Below the pieces are notes generated by a model. It saw only the letters and a program-made list of their open reading frames with translations, did not search any database and had not been told where the DNA came from. The translations under genes and the position numbers were made by a program. A DNA stretch of 64,000 nt from Pedobacter ureilyticus. Lineage in GTDB: Bacteria > Bacteroidota > Bacteroidia > Sphingobacteriales > Sphingobacteriaceae. Positions 46,254 to 55,901 of the stretch are shown here, in pieces (position 1 is the first letter of the stretch; every line of letters begins with the position of its first letter). Where the stretch lies: contig NZ_SSHJ01000008.1 of the NCBI RefSeq assembly GCF_005925345.1, positions 1 through 64,000 on the forward strand. Reading direction: 5' to 3'.

Positions 46254-49200
46254 CTATTTAAGATGACATTTAACTCCAAAAAACACTGTTCTTGCTCTAG
46301 GGTAAGAGCCTAAATCCATAGATGGTAAAAGATTGTTTTTACCGAAAATGCCTACTTCTGGATCGAAACCAGAATAATTAGTAATGGTTAACAAATTAGT
46401 TGCAGATACATTAAAAATGAGATTTTTAATTGCTCCTTTCTTTAATGCCAAATTGTATCCCAAACCAACATTTTTAAGTCTTAAGTAAGAACCATCTTCT
46501 ATGTAATAATTTCCTGGAACCAGGTTATCTTGTACTGTTCCAAATCCAGTGTAATTGATATTGTTAGTTGGATTTTCTGGTGTCCATTTGTTTTGATACC
46601 AATCTGCCGATTTATTTAAGTGTACCATACCTGTACTTAGATAGGCTTTACTGATATTCATTACGTCGTTACCCAAAACTCCTTGGAAAAAGATATTTAA
46701 AGTGAACTTTTTGTAGTTTATTTCATTATTGTAACCAAATATTGCTTTTGGATTGGGGTTTCCTATTACCTGTCTGTCTAACGCATTAATCACACCATCA
46801 TTATTTACGTCTTTATACAGCCATTGTCCCGGTCTTTTTTCGTTGTTAAACATTGCAAATGTTGGATTTCCGCTGCCGTCAAAATCTGTTTTCTGTATCA
46901 ATCTTTCAGCTACCAATCCATAGTACATTGGCAAACCTTGTCCTACTTGTATAATGGTAAGTGGAGTACTTCTTAAAAATACTGCAGCCGTAGTTGGACC
47001 TAATCCATATATTTCAGAATTACCTCCTAAATCGGTCACAGTTGGTCTATTGAAACTTACGTTTACCGAAGAATTCCATTGAAAACCTTTGGTCTTTATG
47101 ATATCTCCAGAAACATCAAACTCTAGTCCTTTATTTCTCACACTACCCATGTTCACAATCATCGTTTTAAAACCAGATGAAGCCGGAATATTTAACGTTT
47201 GCAATAGTCTGTCTGTATTTTTCTCGTAAGCATCAACAGTTATTTTTAATCTATTTTTAAACAAGGCGATGTCTAAGCCCAAATTAAGCTGCCTCGTTTG
47301 TTCCCATTTTAAATCATTGTTTCCTACCGATGTTATGGCTGTACCAGATATTAATGTTTCTCCAGAAACATAGTTAGCATTTCCTATCTGCGACAGAGAA
47401 CCTAGCGGAGCTATCGACTGGCTTCCTGTTAAACCATAACTTGCTCGGAGTTTTAGGTCTGAAAAAATTGGAGTTAAAGATCTGAAAAACGGCTCATTAT
47501 ATATTTTCCATGCAAAAGCACCTGATGGGAAATATCCCCATTTATGATTTGCTGCGAATACTGAAGAACCATCGGCCCTGCCGGAAAATGTAAATAAGTA
47601 TCTGTTAAGGAAAGAGTAATTAGTTCTTAAATAGAATGACCTTAGTGTTCTTTCTAGTTTGGTGGTTCTTGGTGTATATATAGAAGTAGCAAACTGTAAT
47701 GCTTCGGTAGTTAAAATATCATCGGGAAAATTTGAATAACTTGATATATGTGATTTTGTGACATTCTGCTGTACAGAAGTTCCTCCAATGATATCTAAAT
47801 TATGTTTATTTTTAAAAGATCTATTGTATTTTAAATAAGCTTCAACTACATAATCTTGACTTTGGTATTTATTTACGAACGCATAACCACTGTTTTGATA
47901 ACCTAATGCCGTTGTTTCTCTAGGATAGTATATGTCTCGTTGACTATATCTTCTTGTGGTACCCGCGTTAACTACTCCAGAAAAATAAGAATTGAACTTG
48001 TAAACCCCTTTTACATTTGCAAAATAGTCTTCGTTTAATATGATGTCTTTTTTGTCTGTTGCCAAAGTAACAGGATTTTCAAAAAAATTACCGTCTGTAT
48101 CACCAAATATATTGCCTCCGTATTCGCTAGTACCAGTTGCAGTTAATGGAACAACAGGGTTTGCTCTTAACGCTAGCAAAATAGGGTCTGCAAGTCTATT
48201 GGTAGAAATACCTCCCGCTTGTACCCTGTTATTTTTAATACTGGTAAGGTTTATTGTGGTTGATAATGTTAATTTATCTGAAAGTGTATTGTCTAAATTA
48301 ATTCTCACATTTCCTCTCCCCATTTTCGAATTAACAATAACTCCCTCTTCTGTATAATAGTTACCAGAAATATTGTATTTAGAAAGCTTTGTTCCACCAT
48401 TAATACCTAATTGATATTTCTGTGTAATTCCAGTACGAAGAATATGATCAACCCATCTTGTTCCTATACCTGCATTTTCTGGCAATGGCAAACGTGCCGA
48501 TGAGCCATCATAAGGAGGTGCTTGCCCCAAAGAAATGGAATAATCATTTCTTTCTTGCGCATATTGTTGCGCGGTACCCATTTCTGGCAAATTAATAATA
48601 TTGTTACCCCCTGTTAACGATTCGAAAACGATACTTGCTTTACCTTCTTTACCTCGTTTTGTAGTGATAATTACTACGCCGTTTGCTCCTCTAGAGCCAT
48701 AAATAGCTGTTGAAGATGCATCTTTTAATATTTGAATAGACTCTATATCGTCTGGGTTAATGCCCGATAAAGGATTTGCTTCTTGTCCGTAACCATTACC
48801 AGATGCTTCGCTTAAGGTAGGAAGCGGATATCCGTCTACGACATATAGCGGCTCATTATCTCCAGAAACGGAATTGCTACCCCTAACCCTAATACTTACG
48901 TTACCTCCTGGCTCTGCTGATGTTTGAGTAACCATAACTCCAGCAGCCCTTCCCTGCAATTTCATATCAAAGGTCACAGTAGAAACCTTTTCTAAATCTC
49001 TTTCAGAAATACTAGCAATAGAACCTGTTAAATCTCCTTTTCTTTGAGTTCCATATCCTACCACCACCACATCATTTAGACCCACCTCCTGTGTTTTAAG
49101 TGATATGTTGATTTCTTTATTATTCAACACTATTCTTTCGGCGGTTTCGTAGCCTACAAAAGAAAAAACTAACACAGCGTTGTTATTAGGAACCCTAATA

Positions 49201-49700
49201 GTATACCTACCATCATTACTAGTAGTTACGGTAGTATTTTGATTTTTAACAAAAACGCTGGCTCCCGCCAAAGGTTCGCCTTTTTCATCTGTTACTTTAC
49301 CTGTTACGGTTGCCTGCTGTACTGTTGCAGCAGATTGTGGTTTCTTTTTAATAAGAATAGTGGTTTCCTTAATACTGTAGATTAACGGTTGATTGCTGAG
49401 GCATCTATCTAATACACTCTTTAAATCTTCATTATCGGCTGTAATAGTTACTCTTGAGCTGTTGTTTAACTCGTTAGAATTATACAGAAAATCATATCCC
49501 GTCTTTTTCCTCAATAAATTAAAAACTTCTTTTAAATGAGCATTCTTTACTGATATGCTGACCTTTTGCGCAAAACTAGCAGCGCTTACCTGCATACACA
49601 CCAAGAATACTAGGCCTAGAACAAGTTTCATCATCAATAATAATTTAAGGGGAATGCAGGAACATTTAGTGCATACTAATGCAGTAATTTTTTTATACAT
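46254..49700 (-). CDS. SusC/RagA TonB-dependent transporter with STN domain (PUL2)
   Basis: 1148 residues: a long N-terminus with a signal peptide ending near SFAQ (about 45), an STN domain (about 46-115, ending YSIKETTILIKK), a carboxypeptidase-D-regulatory-like domain (about 130-205; TVTGKVTDEKGEPLAGASV), a plug (from VVVVGYGTQRKGDLTGSI at about 210) and a barrel. It imports oligosaccharides from the surface and, through STN, should signal to the FecR at 49843-51033. The 14 bases around the start codon are the same as for the PUL1 SusC. Confidence 0.95.
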   Translation of the reverse strand: MYKKITALVCTKCSCIPLKLLLMMKLVLGLVFLVCMQVSAASFAQKVSISVKNAHLKEVFNLLRKKTGYDFLYNSNELNNSSRVTITADNEDLKSVLDRCLSNQPLIYSIKETTILIKKKPQSAATVQQATVTGKVTDEKGEPLAGASVFVKNQNTTVTTSNDGRYTIRVPNNNAVLVFSFVGYETAERIVLNNKEINISLKTQEVGLNDVVVVGYGTQRKGDLTGSIASISERDLEKVSTVTFDMKLQGRAAGVMVTQTSAEPGGNVSIRVRGSNSVSGDNEPLYVVDGYPLPTLSEASGNGYGQEANPLSGINPDDIESIQILKDASSTAIYGSRGANGVVIITTKRGKEGKASIVFESLTGGNNIINLPEMGTAQQYAQERNDYSISLGQAPPYDGSSARLPLPENAGIGTRWVDHILRTGITQKYQLGINGGTKLSKYNISGNYYTEEGVIVNSKMGRGNVRINLDNTLSDKLTLSTTINLTSIKNNRVQAGGISTNRLADPILLALRANPVVPLTATGTSEYGGNIFGDTDGNFFENPVTLATDKKDIILNEDYFANVKGVYKFNSYFSGVVNAGTTRRYSQRDIYYPRETTALGYQNSGYAFVNKYQSQDYVVEAYLKYNRSFKNKHNLDIIGGTSVQQNVTKSHISSYSNFPDDILTTEALQFATSIYTPRTTKLERTLRSFYLRTNYSFLNRYLFTFSGRADGSSVFAANHKWGYFPSGAFAWKIYNEPFFRSLTPIFSDLKLRASYGLTGSQSIAPLGSLSQIGNANYVSGETLISGTAITSVGNNDLKWEQTRQLNLGLDIALFKNRLKITVDAYEKNTDRLLQTLNIPASSGFKTMIVNMGSVRNKGLEFDVSGDIIKTKGFQWNSSVNVSFNRPTVTDLGGNSEIYGLGPTTAAVFLRSTPLTIIQVGQGLPMYYGLVAERLIQKTDFDGSGNPTFAMFNNEKRPGQWLYKDVNNDGVINALDRQVIGNPNPKAIFGYNNEINYKKFTLNIFFQGVLGNDVMNISKAYLSTGMVHLNKSADWYQNKWTPENPTNNINYTGFGTVQDNLVPGNYYIEDGSYLRLKNVGLGYNLALKKGAIKNLIFNVSATNLLTITNYSGFDPEVGIFGKNNLLPSMDLGSYPRARTVFFGVKCHLK

Positions 49701-49842
49701 TTGGTTCGTTAGGTTTAATTAATATTGGTTGTTATCTGCAATTGATCAATTACCTGGCTCAGCTTGTTCAAGGCTGGTTTAACCGGGGGCGGGGCAAACG
49801 CTCCTGGTTTTAGATAATTGTTATATTCATACTTATTACATT

Positions 49843-51033
49843 TTATGGCATAACAATTACTCTCCTTCCTTCTATTTTAAATTGAATATTACCTAAATCT
49901 TCTAGGTTTTCTAATAGCTCTTCCAGGCTTTTCTTCTTAGAGAAAGTGCCTCCAAAATACTGTTTAGCTACTTCGCCTCTAAATTCCACATCTATATTGT
50001 ACCACCTGGCCAAATCTTTCATAATAGATTTCATATCGGCATCTGCAAAAACGAAATATCCATTTTTCCAAGCCATTACTTCTTCTGTATTAGCGGTTTT
50101 AATATCAATGATTTTATTTTCTGCTGCTACAATCGCTTGCTTTCCAGGGCTAAGTACAACTGAATTATGTTTATTGAAGACTTTAACAGAACCTTCCAAT
50201 AAAGTAGTAGTCACGTCGTCATCATCTTTGTATGATGAAACATTAAAATGAGTTCCTAAAACCTGTACAGCACTTCCGTTGGCTTCAATAACAAATGGCT
50301 TTTGCTGATTTTTAGCTACTTCAAAATAAGCCTCTCCACTTAATATCACCTTACGTTCTTTCCCCAAAAATGCTGATGGATAGGTTAATGAAGTAGCCGA
50401 GTTTAGCCATACTTTTGTCCCATCAGGTAAATGAACGCTATAATTTGTTCCCCTTGGAACCGACAAAGTATGAAAAACAGCTTCTTTTGCAATCCAACTA
50501 TTTTTATTTTCGTAAGCAAGCATTCTTTCGCTAGCTTGGTTTGTTATCGCATTTCCTCCTAAGTCAATTAAACCACCTTGCTTGTTGTTGCTGTCTAATG
50601 CTATCGACATCCCCTTACTGGTGCTAAGAATTACTTTAGTTGTATCAGTAGTAGGCATCTTAACATTGGCTATGTTATTAACCTTCTCCACCATGTTTTT
50701 AGAGTGATAACTGAGCACAAAATACGTTACAGCTAGAGGTATAAGAATAAATGCAGCTGCGTATTGCAACCATTTAAGTTTAATGCTAACAATCGGTTTA
50801 ACTTTATGCTTTACAAACCTATCATCGGTCAGTATCCTGTTAAAGACTTTTTTTGACTGCTCTTCGCTGTAAATTGGTCCATTCTTAAACTCCTGTAAAA
50901 CCTCATCAATAGCTAACGAGGTCACTTCTTTGTCACCTTCATCTAGATATTTCAATAGCTCAGCACAATCTGTAGCAGATATGGTGTTGCCGAAGTATTC
51001 CCTTAACAACTGATATAGTTTTTCGTCAGACAC
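49843..51033 (-). CDS. FecR-family anti-sigma factor (PUL2)
   Basis: 396 residues from a GTG start at 51033 (MSDEKLYQLL). The cytoplasmic anti-sigma region (1-88) is followed by a transmembrane helix at about 91-108. The FecR domain (about 150-280) contains DGTKVWLNSATSLTYPSAF and GEAYFEVAKNQQKPFVIEA; the C-terminal DUF4974/STN-like domain ends with IQFKIEGRRVIVM. It controls the sigma factor at 51266-51853 in response to the STN domain of SusC. A 142-base leader with a GC-rich stretch (49770-49815) separates it from SusC. Confidence 0.94.
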   Translation of the reverse strand: MSDEKLYQLLREYFGNTISATDCAELLKYLDEGDKEVTSLAIDEVLQEFKNGPIYSEEQSKKVFNRILTDDRFVKHKVKPIVSIKLKWLQYAAAFILIPLAVTYFVLSYHSKNMVEKVNNIANVKMPTTDTTKVILSTSKGMSIALDSNNKQGGLIDLGGNAITNQASERMLAYENKNSWIAKEAVFHTLSVPRGTNYSVHLPDGTKVWLNSATSLTYPSAFLGKERKVILSGEAYFEVAKNQQKPFVIEANGSAVQVLGTHFNVSSYKDDDDVTTTLLEGSVKVFNKHNSVVLSPGKQAIVAAENKIIDIKTANTEEVMAWKNGYFVFADADMKSIMKDLARWYNIDVEFRGEVAKQYFGGTFSKKKSLEELLENLEDLGNIQFKIEGRRVIVMP

Positions 51034-51097
51034 GATTTTTTAAGTTTATTCCCTTTTTGGGCTTGGTTAGTAATAATAGAACACACGAGTTTCACTA

Positions 51098-51107
51098 TAC
51101 GACTAGT
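51098..51107 (-). promoter_or_regulatory. Conserved ACTAGTCGTA element between sigma and FecR (PUL2)
   Basis: The minus-strand 10-mer ACTAGTCGTA lies 65-74 bases before the FecR start, exactly as in PUL1 (22077-22086). Here it is also inside a short inverted repeat (CACTA/TAGTG flanks, 51093-51113) and preceded by AAAAATATT. The upstream A/T tract at 51119-51138 may be an UP-like element. The candidate role is an ECF-sigma promoter for fecR-susCD, inferred from the two-copy conservation and the CGTA end. Confidence 0.5.
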
Positions 51108-51265
51108 CTAGTGAAATATTTTTTTTTTAAAAAATAGAAAGAGAAGCTAGGCGATGGATAAAACAAGCAGAAATAAAAACCACAACACACTGAAAAACTA
51201 CGATTTAAACAAAAAACTTACTTGAAAAAATTCAGTTAATGCCTACTACGAACAACCAATAATTT

Positions 51266-51853
51266 CTATTTTTCTAATAGAAACGCTAAAGCGATTACAT
51301 AAGTTAAATCAGATTGTTTCAAATTAGATTTGATTGTTTTCAATGCAGCCGTCATGTGATTTTTAACCGTATTTGAAGAGATTTGAAGCTGATTTGCGAT
51401 CTGTTGATGTGTTAACCCATCAACTCTGCTAAGTTTAAACACGATTTGCTGCTGACTTGGAAGTTTATTTAAAAGTGATGTTGTAAATTTCTCTAAATCT
51501 GCTGCTACAATTTCCTCTTCGGTTTGATTAGATGCATCTTTAGTGTCGATTAACAACTTTGCGAACAGTTCTTCAGAATGGCTTACCTTTCTCAGTTCGT
51601 TTAAACAAAGTCTTTTAGCTAAAACATATAAATACAACCACAAATTGCCTTCAACCTCAAGCTTGCTTCTATTTACCCAAAGTTTTATAAAGGTTTCTTG
51701 TACAATTTCTTCGCTTAATTCTTTACTCTTTAAAAAGCGAAAAGCTAATCTATAAACCTGACCACTAAACTGTTCGTATACGCGAGAAAAAGCAGTCTCG
51801 TCCCCCGAACAGAGAAGTTTTATATCTAGGCTATGATCTACTGTATTAAGCAA
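51266..51853 (-). CDS. ECF RNA polymerase sigma factor (PUL2)
   Basis: 195 residues from TTG at 51853 (MLNTVDHSLDIKLL). No in-frame ATG precedes the conserved region LLCSGDETAFSRVYEQF, so the same unusual start type is needed as for the PUL1 sigma. Region 2 includes SEEIVQETFIKLWVN (about 46-60), and region 4 includes LPSQQQIVFKLSRVDGLTHQQIANQLQISSNTVKNH (about 130-168). The hydrophobic tail is YVIALAFLLEK. AACCAAAT lies 8-15 bases upstream. It should start the PUL2 transcript when the cognate FecR releases it. Confidence 0.93.
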   Translation of the reverse strand: MLNTVDHSLDIKLLCSGDETAFSRVYEQFSGQVYRLAFRFLKSKELSEEIVQETFIKLWVNRSKLEVEGNLWLYLYVLAKRLCLNELRKVSHSEELFAKLLIDTKDASNQTEEEIVAADLEKFTTSLLNKLPSQQQIVFKLSRVDGLTHQQIANQLQISSNTVKNHMTAALKTIKSNLKQSDLTYVIALAFLLEK

Positions 51854-52048
51854 TTTTATTATTTGGTTAGACTTTTATATAGCTAAAAGTGGTTATTTTT
51901 ATTAATATTTCAAAATTCAATTATACTGTGTAACGATAAGGTAAAACACAATTATTGCCAATTATACTAACTACGAAAACCATCCTTCTAAAAAGAATTT
52001 GCTTCTTATCTTTTCAGCAACAAAACTAACGGACTATTTCATAACCTA

Positions 52049-53194
52049 TTATCTAATGAGGTGCCTGTGTAACTCGGACACTTGGCTACAATTAACTTGC
52101 TCCATCACCTGTTTTAATTGACGTTTCAGTATCGCCATTGCATGTTGTCCACCTTCATTTCCAAGCGCAGCAGTACTATACATAAACGTACGACCAAGAA
52201 AAGTAAAATCAGCACCTACTGCCAAAGCCCTTGCTACATCAGCACCAGAACGAATACCACTATCCATCATAATCTTTATTTGATCTTTAAACGAAACCAG
52301 ATTTTTTAAAGAAGCAATGGCAGATTCTGCAGAGTCCAATTGTCTGCCTCCGTGGTTCGACACAATAATTCCATCGGCACCAAGATTAATGGCTAACTGC
52401 GCATCTTCTGGAGTTGCAATTCCTTTAATTACCAATTTTCCATCCCATTGGTGCCTTATAGCTGCAATTCTTTCCATACTCAATCGTCCAGAAAAGGTAC
52501 GATCCATAAATGCACCAAGCTGTTTCATATCTAAACCTTTTGGCATGTAAGGTTGCATAGTGGCAAAGTTTGGTGTACCATGCATTAAAGTTTGCAAAGC
52601 CCAATGTGGTCGTCCAATAGTTTGCACTATGTTTTTCAGTGTCATACGTGGCGGCATAGCCAAACCATTTCGAATGTCGCGTGGTCTAAAACCAAAAGTA
52701 GGCACATCAGATAAAATCACCAACACCTTACATCCTACCTCTTTTAACCTTCTGATAATATCATCTCTTAGTTTTTCTTCTGCCGGATGATAAAGCTGAA
52801 ACCAAAAATCGCCATTGGTAATTTTGGCTATTTCTTCGATAGAACTGGTTGAAACCGTACTTAAAATAAATGGAACTTGATGTTCGTAAGCAGCTTTAGC
52901 CAATATTTTTGGAGAATTTGGCCAAATTAATCCCTGTAAACCCACAGGTGCTACGCCAAACGGAGCTTGATAAGTTTTCCCAAAAAGCTCAACCGTCATG
53001 TTCGAACCTTCGTGCCCATTTAAATAGTAAGGATTTAACTGTACATCGCGAAGTTCTTCGGTATTACGGTGAAGGTTTACATCTTCGTTACATCCTCCAT
53101 CTAAATATTCGAAGGCAAAACGTGGGATTTTGCTTTTAGCCTTTCTCCTCAAATCGTCTATACCTGGGTAAGCTTGGTTATATTGTAAGTTCAT
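52049..53194 (-). CDS. lldD: FMN-dependent L-lactate dehydrogenase/oxidase
   Basis: 381 residues of the alpha-hydroxy-acid oxidase family. The TIM barrel has the FMN and catalytic motif VSNHGGRQLDSAESAI near residue 278, with the catalytic His in NHGGR, and the phosphate-binding DSGIRSGADVARALAVGA near 310. The N-terminus (YPGIDDLRRKAKSKIPRFAFEYLDGG) fits LldD. It probably oxidises L-lactate, made by the aldolase-dehydrogenase protein from lactaldehyde, to pyruvate. It is the last gene of the rhamnose operon, 2 bases after the kinase stop. Use of another 2-hydroxy acid cannot be excluded. The 195 bases downstream hold no clear terminator hairpin. Confidence 0.85.
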   Translation of the reverse strand: MNLQYNQAYPGIDDLRRKAKSKIPRFAFEYLDGGCNEDVNLHRNTEELRDVQLNPYYLNGHEGSNMTVELFGKTYQAPFGVAPVGLQGLIWPNSPKILAKAAYEHQVPFILSTVSTSSIEEIAKITNGDFWFQLYHPAEEKLRDDIIRRLKEVGCKVLVILSDVPTFGFRPRDIRNGLAMPPRMTLKNIVQTIGRPHWALQTLMHGTPNFATMQPYMPKGLDMKQLGAFMDRTFSGRLSMERIAAIRHQWDGKLVIKGIATPEDAQLAINLGADGIIVSNHGGRQLDSAESAIASLKNLVSFKDQIKIMMDSGIRSGADVARALAVGADFTFLGRTFMYSTAALGNEGGQHAMAILKRQLKQVMEQVNCSQVSELHRHLIR

Positions 53195-53196
53195 TT

Positions 53197-54576
53197 TTAG
53201 TTCTTGTTGATGGTTGGTGTGTATAGTTTGAGGTCGATAATGTCGTTAGGCAGTCGTTTTGTGTTCCATACATTATGGATAACTAAAGCAGCCCCAATGG
53301 CTGTTGCTTGTGGCATGTGTGCAGCATAAACTTCGTAGTTTGGAAATACAGTTGCCAAAAGGTTCATAAAAACTGCATTTTTACTAAAGCCACCATCAAC
53401 AAAAATGCGTTTAGCAGACGTTCCTTTGAGTACTAATTTGGTAGAATGATATTGTTGCAGTACCAAATCGACCATTAATTGGTAATAAGCTACTATTTCA
53501 TTTTCAAACTCGTTGAGGTTTCTCTTTTCAAACGGTAGCGATCGCCAATTTTCAGTTGTTAAATTTTCTGTATTTAACGATTTTACTAACTCTTGTTTGT
53601 AGGCAACATTTCTAAATAACAAGACATCGCAGTTAAAATGAGCGGCTATTCGTTTGGTTTGTTGCTCGTAAGCAAAACCCGAAAACAAGCGTGATGCTTT
53701 TACGGCTTTTCCCTCATATTGCATGTAGCAAAGTACGTCTTGGTTAAGCTCGTTGGGCGTAAGTATTTGTTGGTTAAACGGATTTAACGAAATGCACCAA
53801 GTACCTGTTGATAGCAGTACAAATGGTTCTTTAAAACTGATGAGATATGGAGTTAACGCAGCAGAACTGTCGTGCAATCCGATGCCAACACTGTAACTAC
53901 TACCCGGAAAAGCCGCAGGTGAAACGTGGTTAAAAGGCATAATTGGTGCCATTTTTTCCACCATTCCTTCTTCTGTTAGCCAAGCGTGATAATCATCTTT
54001 CTCAAAATCCCAAAAATTGGTATGACAACCCAAACTAGTTTTATCTGAGTAGGCTTTTCCACTAATCAAAAAACTGAGGTACTGCGGTAAGTGCAAAGCA
54101 TATTTCACCTGCTTAAAAACATCGGGCTTTTCATTTTTTAGCCTATAAAACTGCATACCCGAATTTAAACTTTCTAATACTGGCGATGCAGTTTTAGCAG
54201 CAAACAATTCTTCTCCACCGTACTTCTTATAAAATTCATCTTTTAAAGCTTTAGGATAACTTTTTAAATAATTTTGAAGCGGTGTTAGTGGTGTACCATT
54301 TTCGTTAATATAAACCAAACTAGCACCATAAGAAGTAAAATTAATTGCTTTAATCTCAAACTTTGGATGCGCAAAAACCTCCCTCAACGAATCGAAAATA
54401 GAAAGCCTTAAACTGTCTAGGTTTTCGCAGGGGTCGCCATCTTCATCTACAGTTTCTGTAAAACGTGCCGACCGCTCAAAAACCACTCTATAGTTTTCAT
54501 CAAAGAGAAAAAGCTTTTTATTGGTTTTCCCTACATCAAAGACAGCTACCACTGGTATCTTTTCTTCTCTAGTCAT
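53197..54576 (-). CDS. rhaB: L-rhamnulokinase (FGGY family)
   Basis: 459 residues of the FGGY kinase fold. The N-terminal phosphate 1 motif is VAVFDVGKTNKKLFLFD. The middle has VGIGLHDSSAALTPY and STGTWCISLNPF, and the C-terminal RIFVDGGFSKNAVFMNLLA forms the nucleotide site. It phosphorylates L-rhamnulose to L-rhamnulose-1-phosphate. The specificity is inferred from the neighbours (rhamnose isomerase, aldolase, RhaT). It lies 2 bases after the isomerase stop and 2 bases before the lactate dehydrogenase gene, which is tight operon packing. Annotation as a generic carbohydrate kinase would be a conservative alternative. Confidence 0.88.
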   Translation of the reverse strand: MTREEKIPVVAVFDVGKTNKKLFLFDENYRVVFERSARFTETVDEDGDPCENLDSLRLSIFDSLREVFAHPKFEIKAINFTSYGASLVYINENGTPLTPLQNYLKSYPKALKDEFYKKYGGEELFAAKTASPVLESLNSGMQFYRLKNEKPDVFKQVKYALHLPQYLSFLISGKAYSDKTSLGCHTNFWDFEKDDYHAWLTEEGMVEKMAPIMPFNHVSPAAFPGSSYSVGIGLHDSSAALTPYLISFKEPFVLLSTGTWCISLNPFNQQILTPNELNQDVLCYMQYEGKAVKASRLFSGFAYEQQTKRIAAHFNCDVLLFRNVAYKQELVKSLNTENLTTENWRSLPFEKRNLNEFENEIVAYYQLMVDLVLQQYHSTKLVLKGTSAKRIFVDGGFSKNAVFMNLLATVFPNYEVYAAHMPQATAIGAALVIHNVWNTKRLPNDIIDLKLYTPTINKN

Positions 54577-54578
54577 AT

Positions 54579-55862
54579 CTATAACCCGGTAGCAGTAGTG
54601 TTTTTACCTCTTTTATTAATTAATTGCGCTCTACAGTTTAGTGTTCTATATAGTTGTAAAGGATTTAAAGCTGCATTAGCTCTCAACCTTGCTTCGGCCA
54701 CTAATGCTCTAAAATCACTTCTAAATGTGTGTTGTAGTATTTCTTGTGCTTGTGCTACATCATTTTGTTGCTGCGCTTGCACTAAAGCTTCTCTATCTAC
54801 CATTAAAGCTTGTGCATAAGCCAACATAATAGCTTCAACAGATTGCAATAAATCTTCTAAAGGATCTTTCACATTGTGCGATGCGTCAATCATCCAGCCT
54901 AAATCTTTAGCGTGGTTCATCCCTTTGGCATCCATTCCTTCTACCAATTCGTTAAATATTAAGAACAGTTGGTAAGGCTTAACAGCACCTGCCGTTAAAT
55001 CATCATCACCATATTTTGAATCGTTGAAATGAAAACCACCCAACTTGCTTTCCATCAATAACAAGGCAACAATTTGTTCAATGTTTGCATTAGGCAAATG
55101 ATGCCCCAAATCTACCAGTGTTTTTGCTTTTGCACCTAGTTTATTGGCTAACAACATAGATTGTCCCCAATCGGCAATGGTAGTTGAATAGAAATTAGGT
55201 TCAAAACCTTTATACTCTACCAGCAAAGTCCAATCTGAAGGCAAAGCCGAATAAATTTGTTGTAAACTGTCTAAAGTATTTTCAAAAGCATTTCTGAAAT
55301 TTAGCTGACCAGGAAAACAAGATCCATCGGCCAACCAAACTGTTAAGGCTTTAGAACCTAAACCATCGCCCTGCTTAATCACTTCTATATTATGCGCAAT
55401 TGCTTGTTGCCTTACCGCTTTATTTACGTGTTGCAACGAACCAAATTTATAGCTCAGTGGTGCATTTGGTTGGTCTTGAAATGTATTTGAGTTTACCGCA
55501 TCGAAAAGCAAACCTTTTTGATGAGCTAATTTCTTTATTTGCTCCACATCTGTTGGAATATCCCATGGGATATGGAGAGATATTGCACCGCTTGCAGCAT
55601 TTAACTGATGTAATAAGCCTACGTCTTCTATCTTTTCTTCTAAAGTTCTTGGTTCGCCACCTGAAATAGCAAATCTTCCAAAACGAGTTCCACCAGTACC
55701 TAAGGCCCAACTTGGAATAGCAATTTGAAAGGCAACCAGTTTAGCAATAGCTTGATCTATGGCAATGGTACCCCAATCTTCTTTCAATCGGTTTAAATTA
55801 CGTTGGTGTGTTTCGCCTAAAGTTTCATTGTGTAGGGCTATATCTTTGTGTTCAATATTCAT
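54579..55862 (-). CDS. rhaI: L-rhamnose isomerase, RhaI type
   Basis: 427 residues of the TIM-barrel sugar isomerase family. The segments IPSWALGTGGTRFGRF (about 50-65), LVEYKGFEPNFYSTTIADWG, LVDLGHHLPNANIEQIVALL and FHFNDSKYGDDDLTAG carry the metal-binding Glu, Asp, His and Asp residues typical of RhaI-like enzymes. It converts L-rhamnose to L-rhamnulose in the cytoplasm. It differs from the classical RhaA by sequence (established family knowledge). It is 2 bases before rhaB and 102 bases after the aldolase fusion, with a hairpin in the gap. Confidence 0.9.
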   Translation of the reverse strand: MNIEHKDIALHNETLGETHQRNLNRLKEDWGTIAIDQAIAKLVAFQIAIPSWALGTGGTRFGRFAISGGEPRTLEEKIEDVGLLHQLNAASGAISLHIPWDIPTDVEQIKKLAHQKGLLFDAVNSNTFQDQPNAPLSYKFGSLQHVNKAVRQQAIAHNIEVIKQGDGLGSKALTVWLADGSCFPGQLNFRNAFENTLDSLQQIYSALPSDWTLLVEYKGFEPNFYSTTIADWGQSMLLANKLGAKAKTLVDLGHHLPNANIEQIVALLLMESKLGGFHFNDSKYGDDDLTAGAVKPYQLFLIFNELVEGMDAKGMNHAKDLGWMIDASHNVKDPLEDLLQSVEAIMLAYAQALMVDREALVQAQQQNDVAQAQEILQHTFRSDFRALVAEARLRANAALNPLQLYRTLNCRAQLINKRGKNTTATGL

Positions 55863-55901
55863 CGGAATTATATTTGGTATAATAAACTAAGGCGCTACTT
55901 A

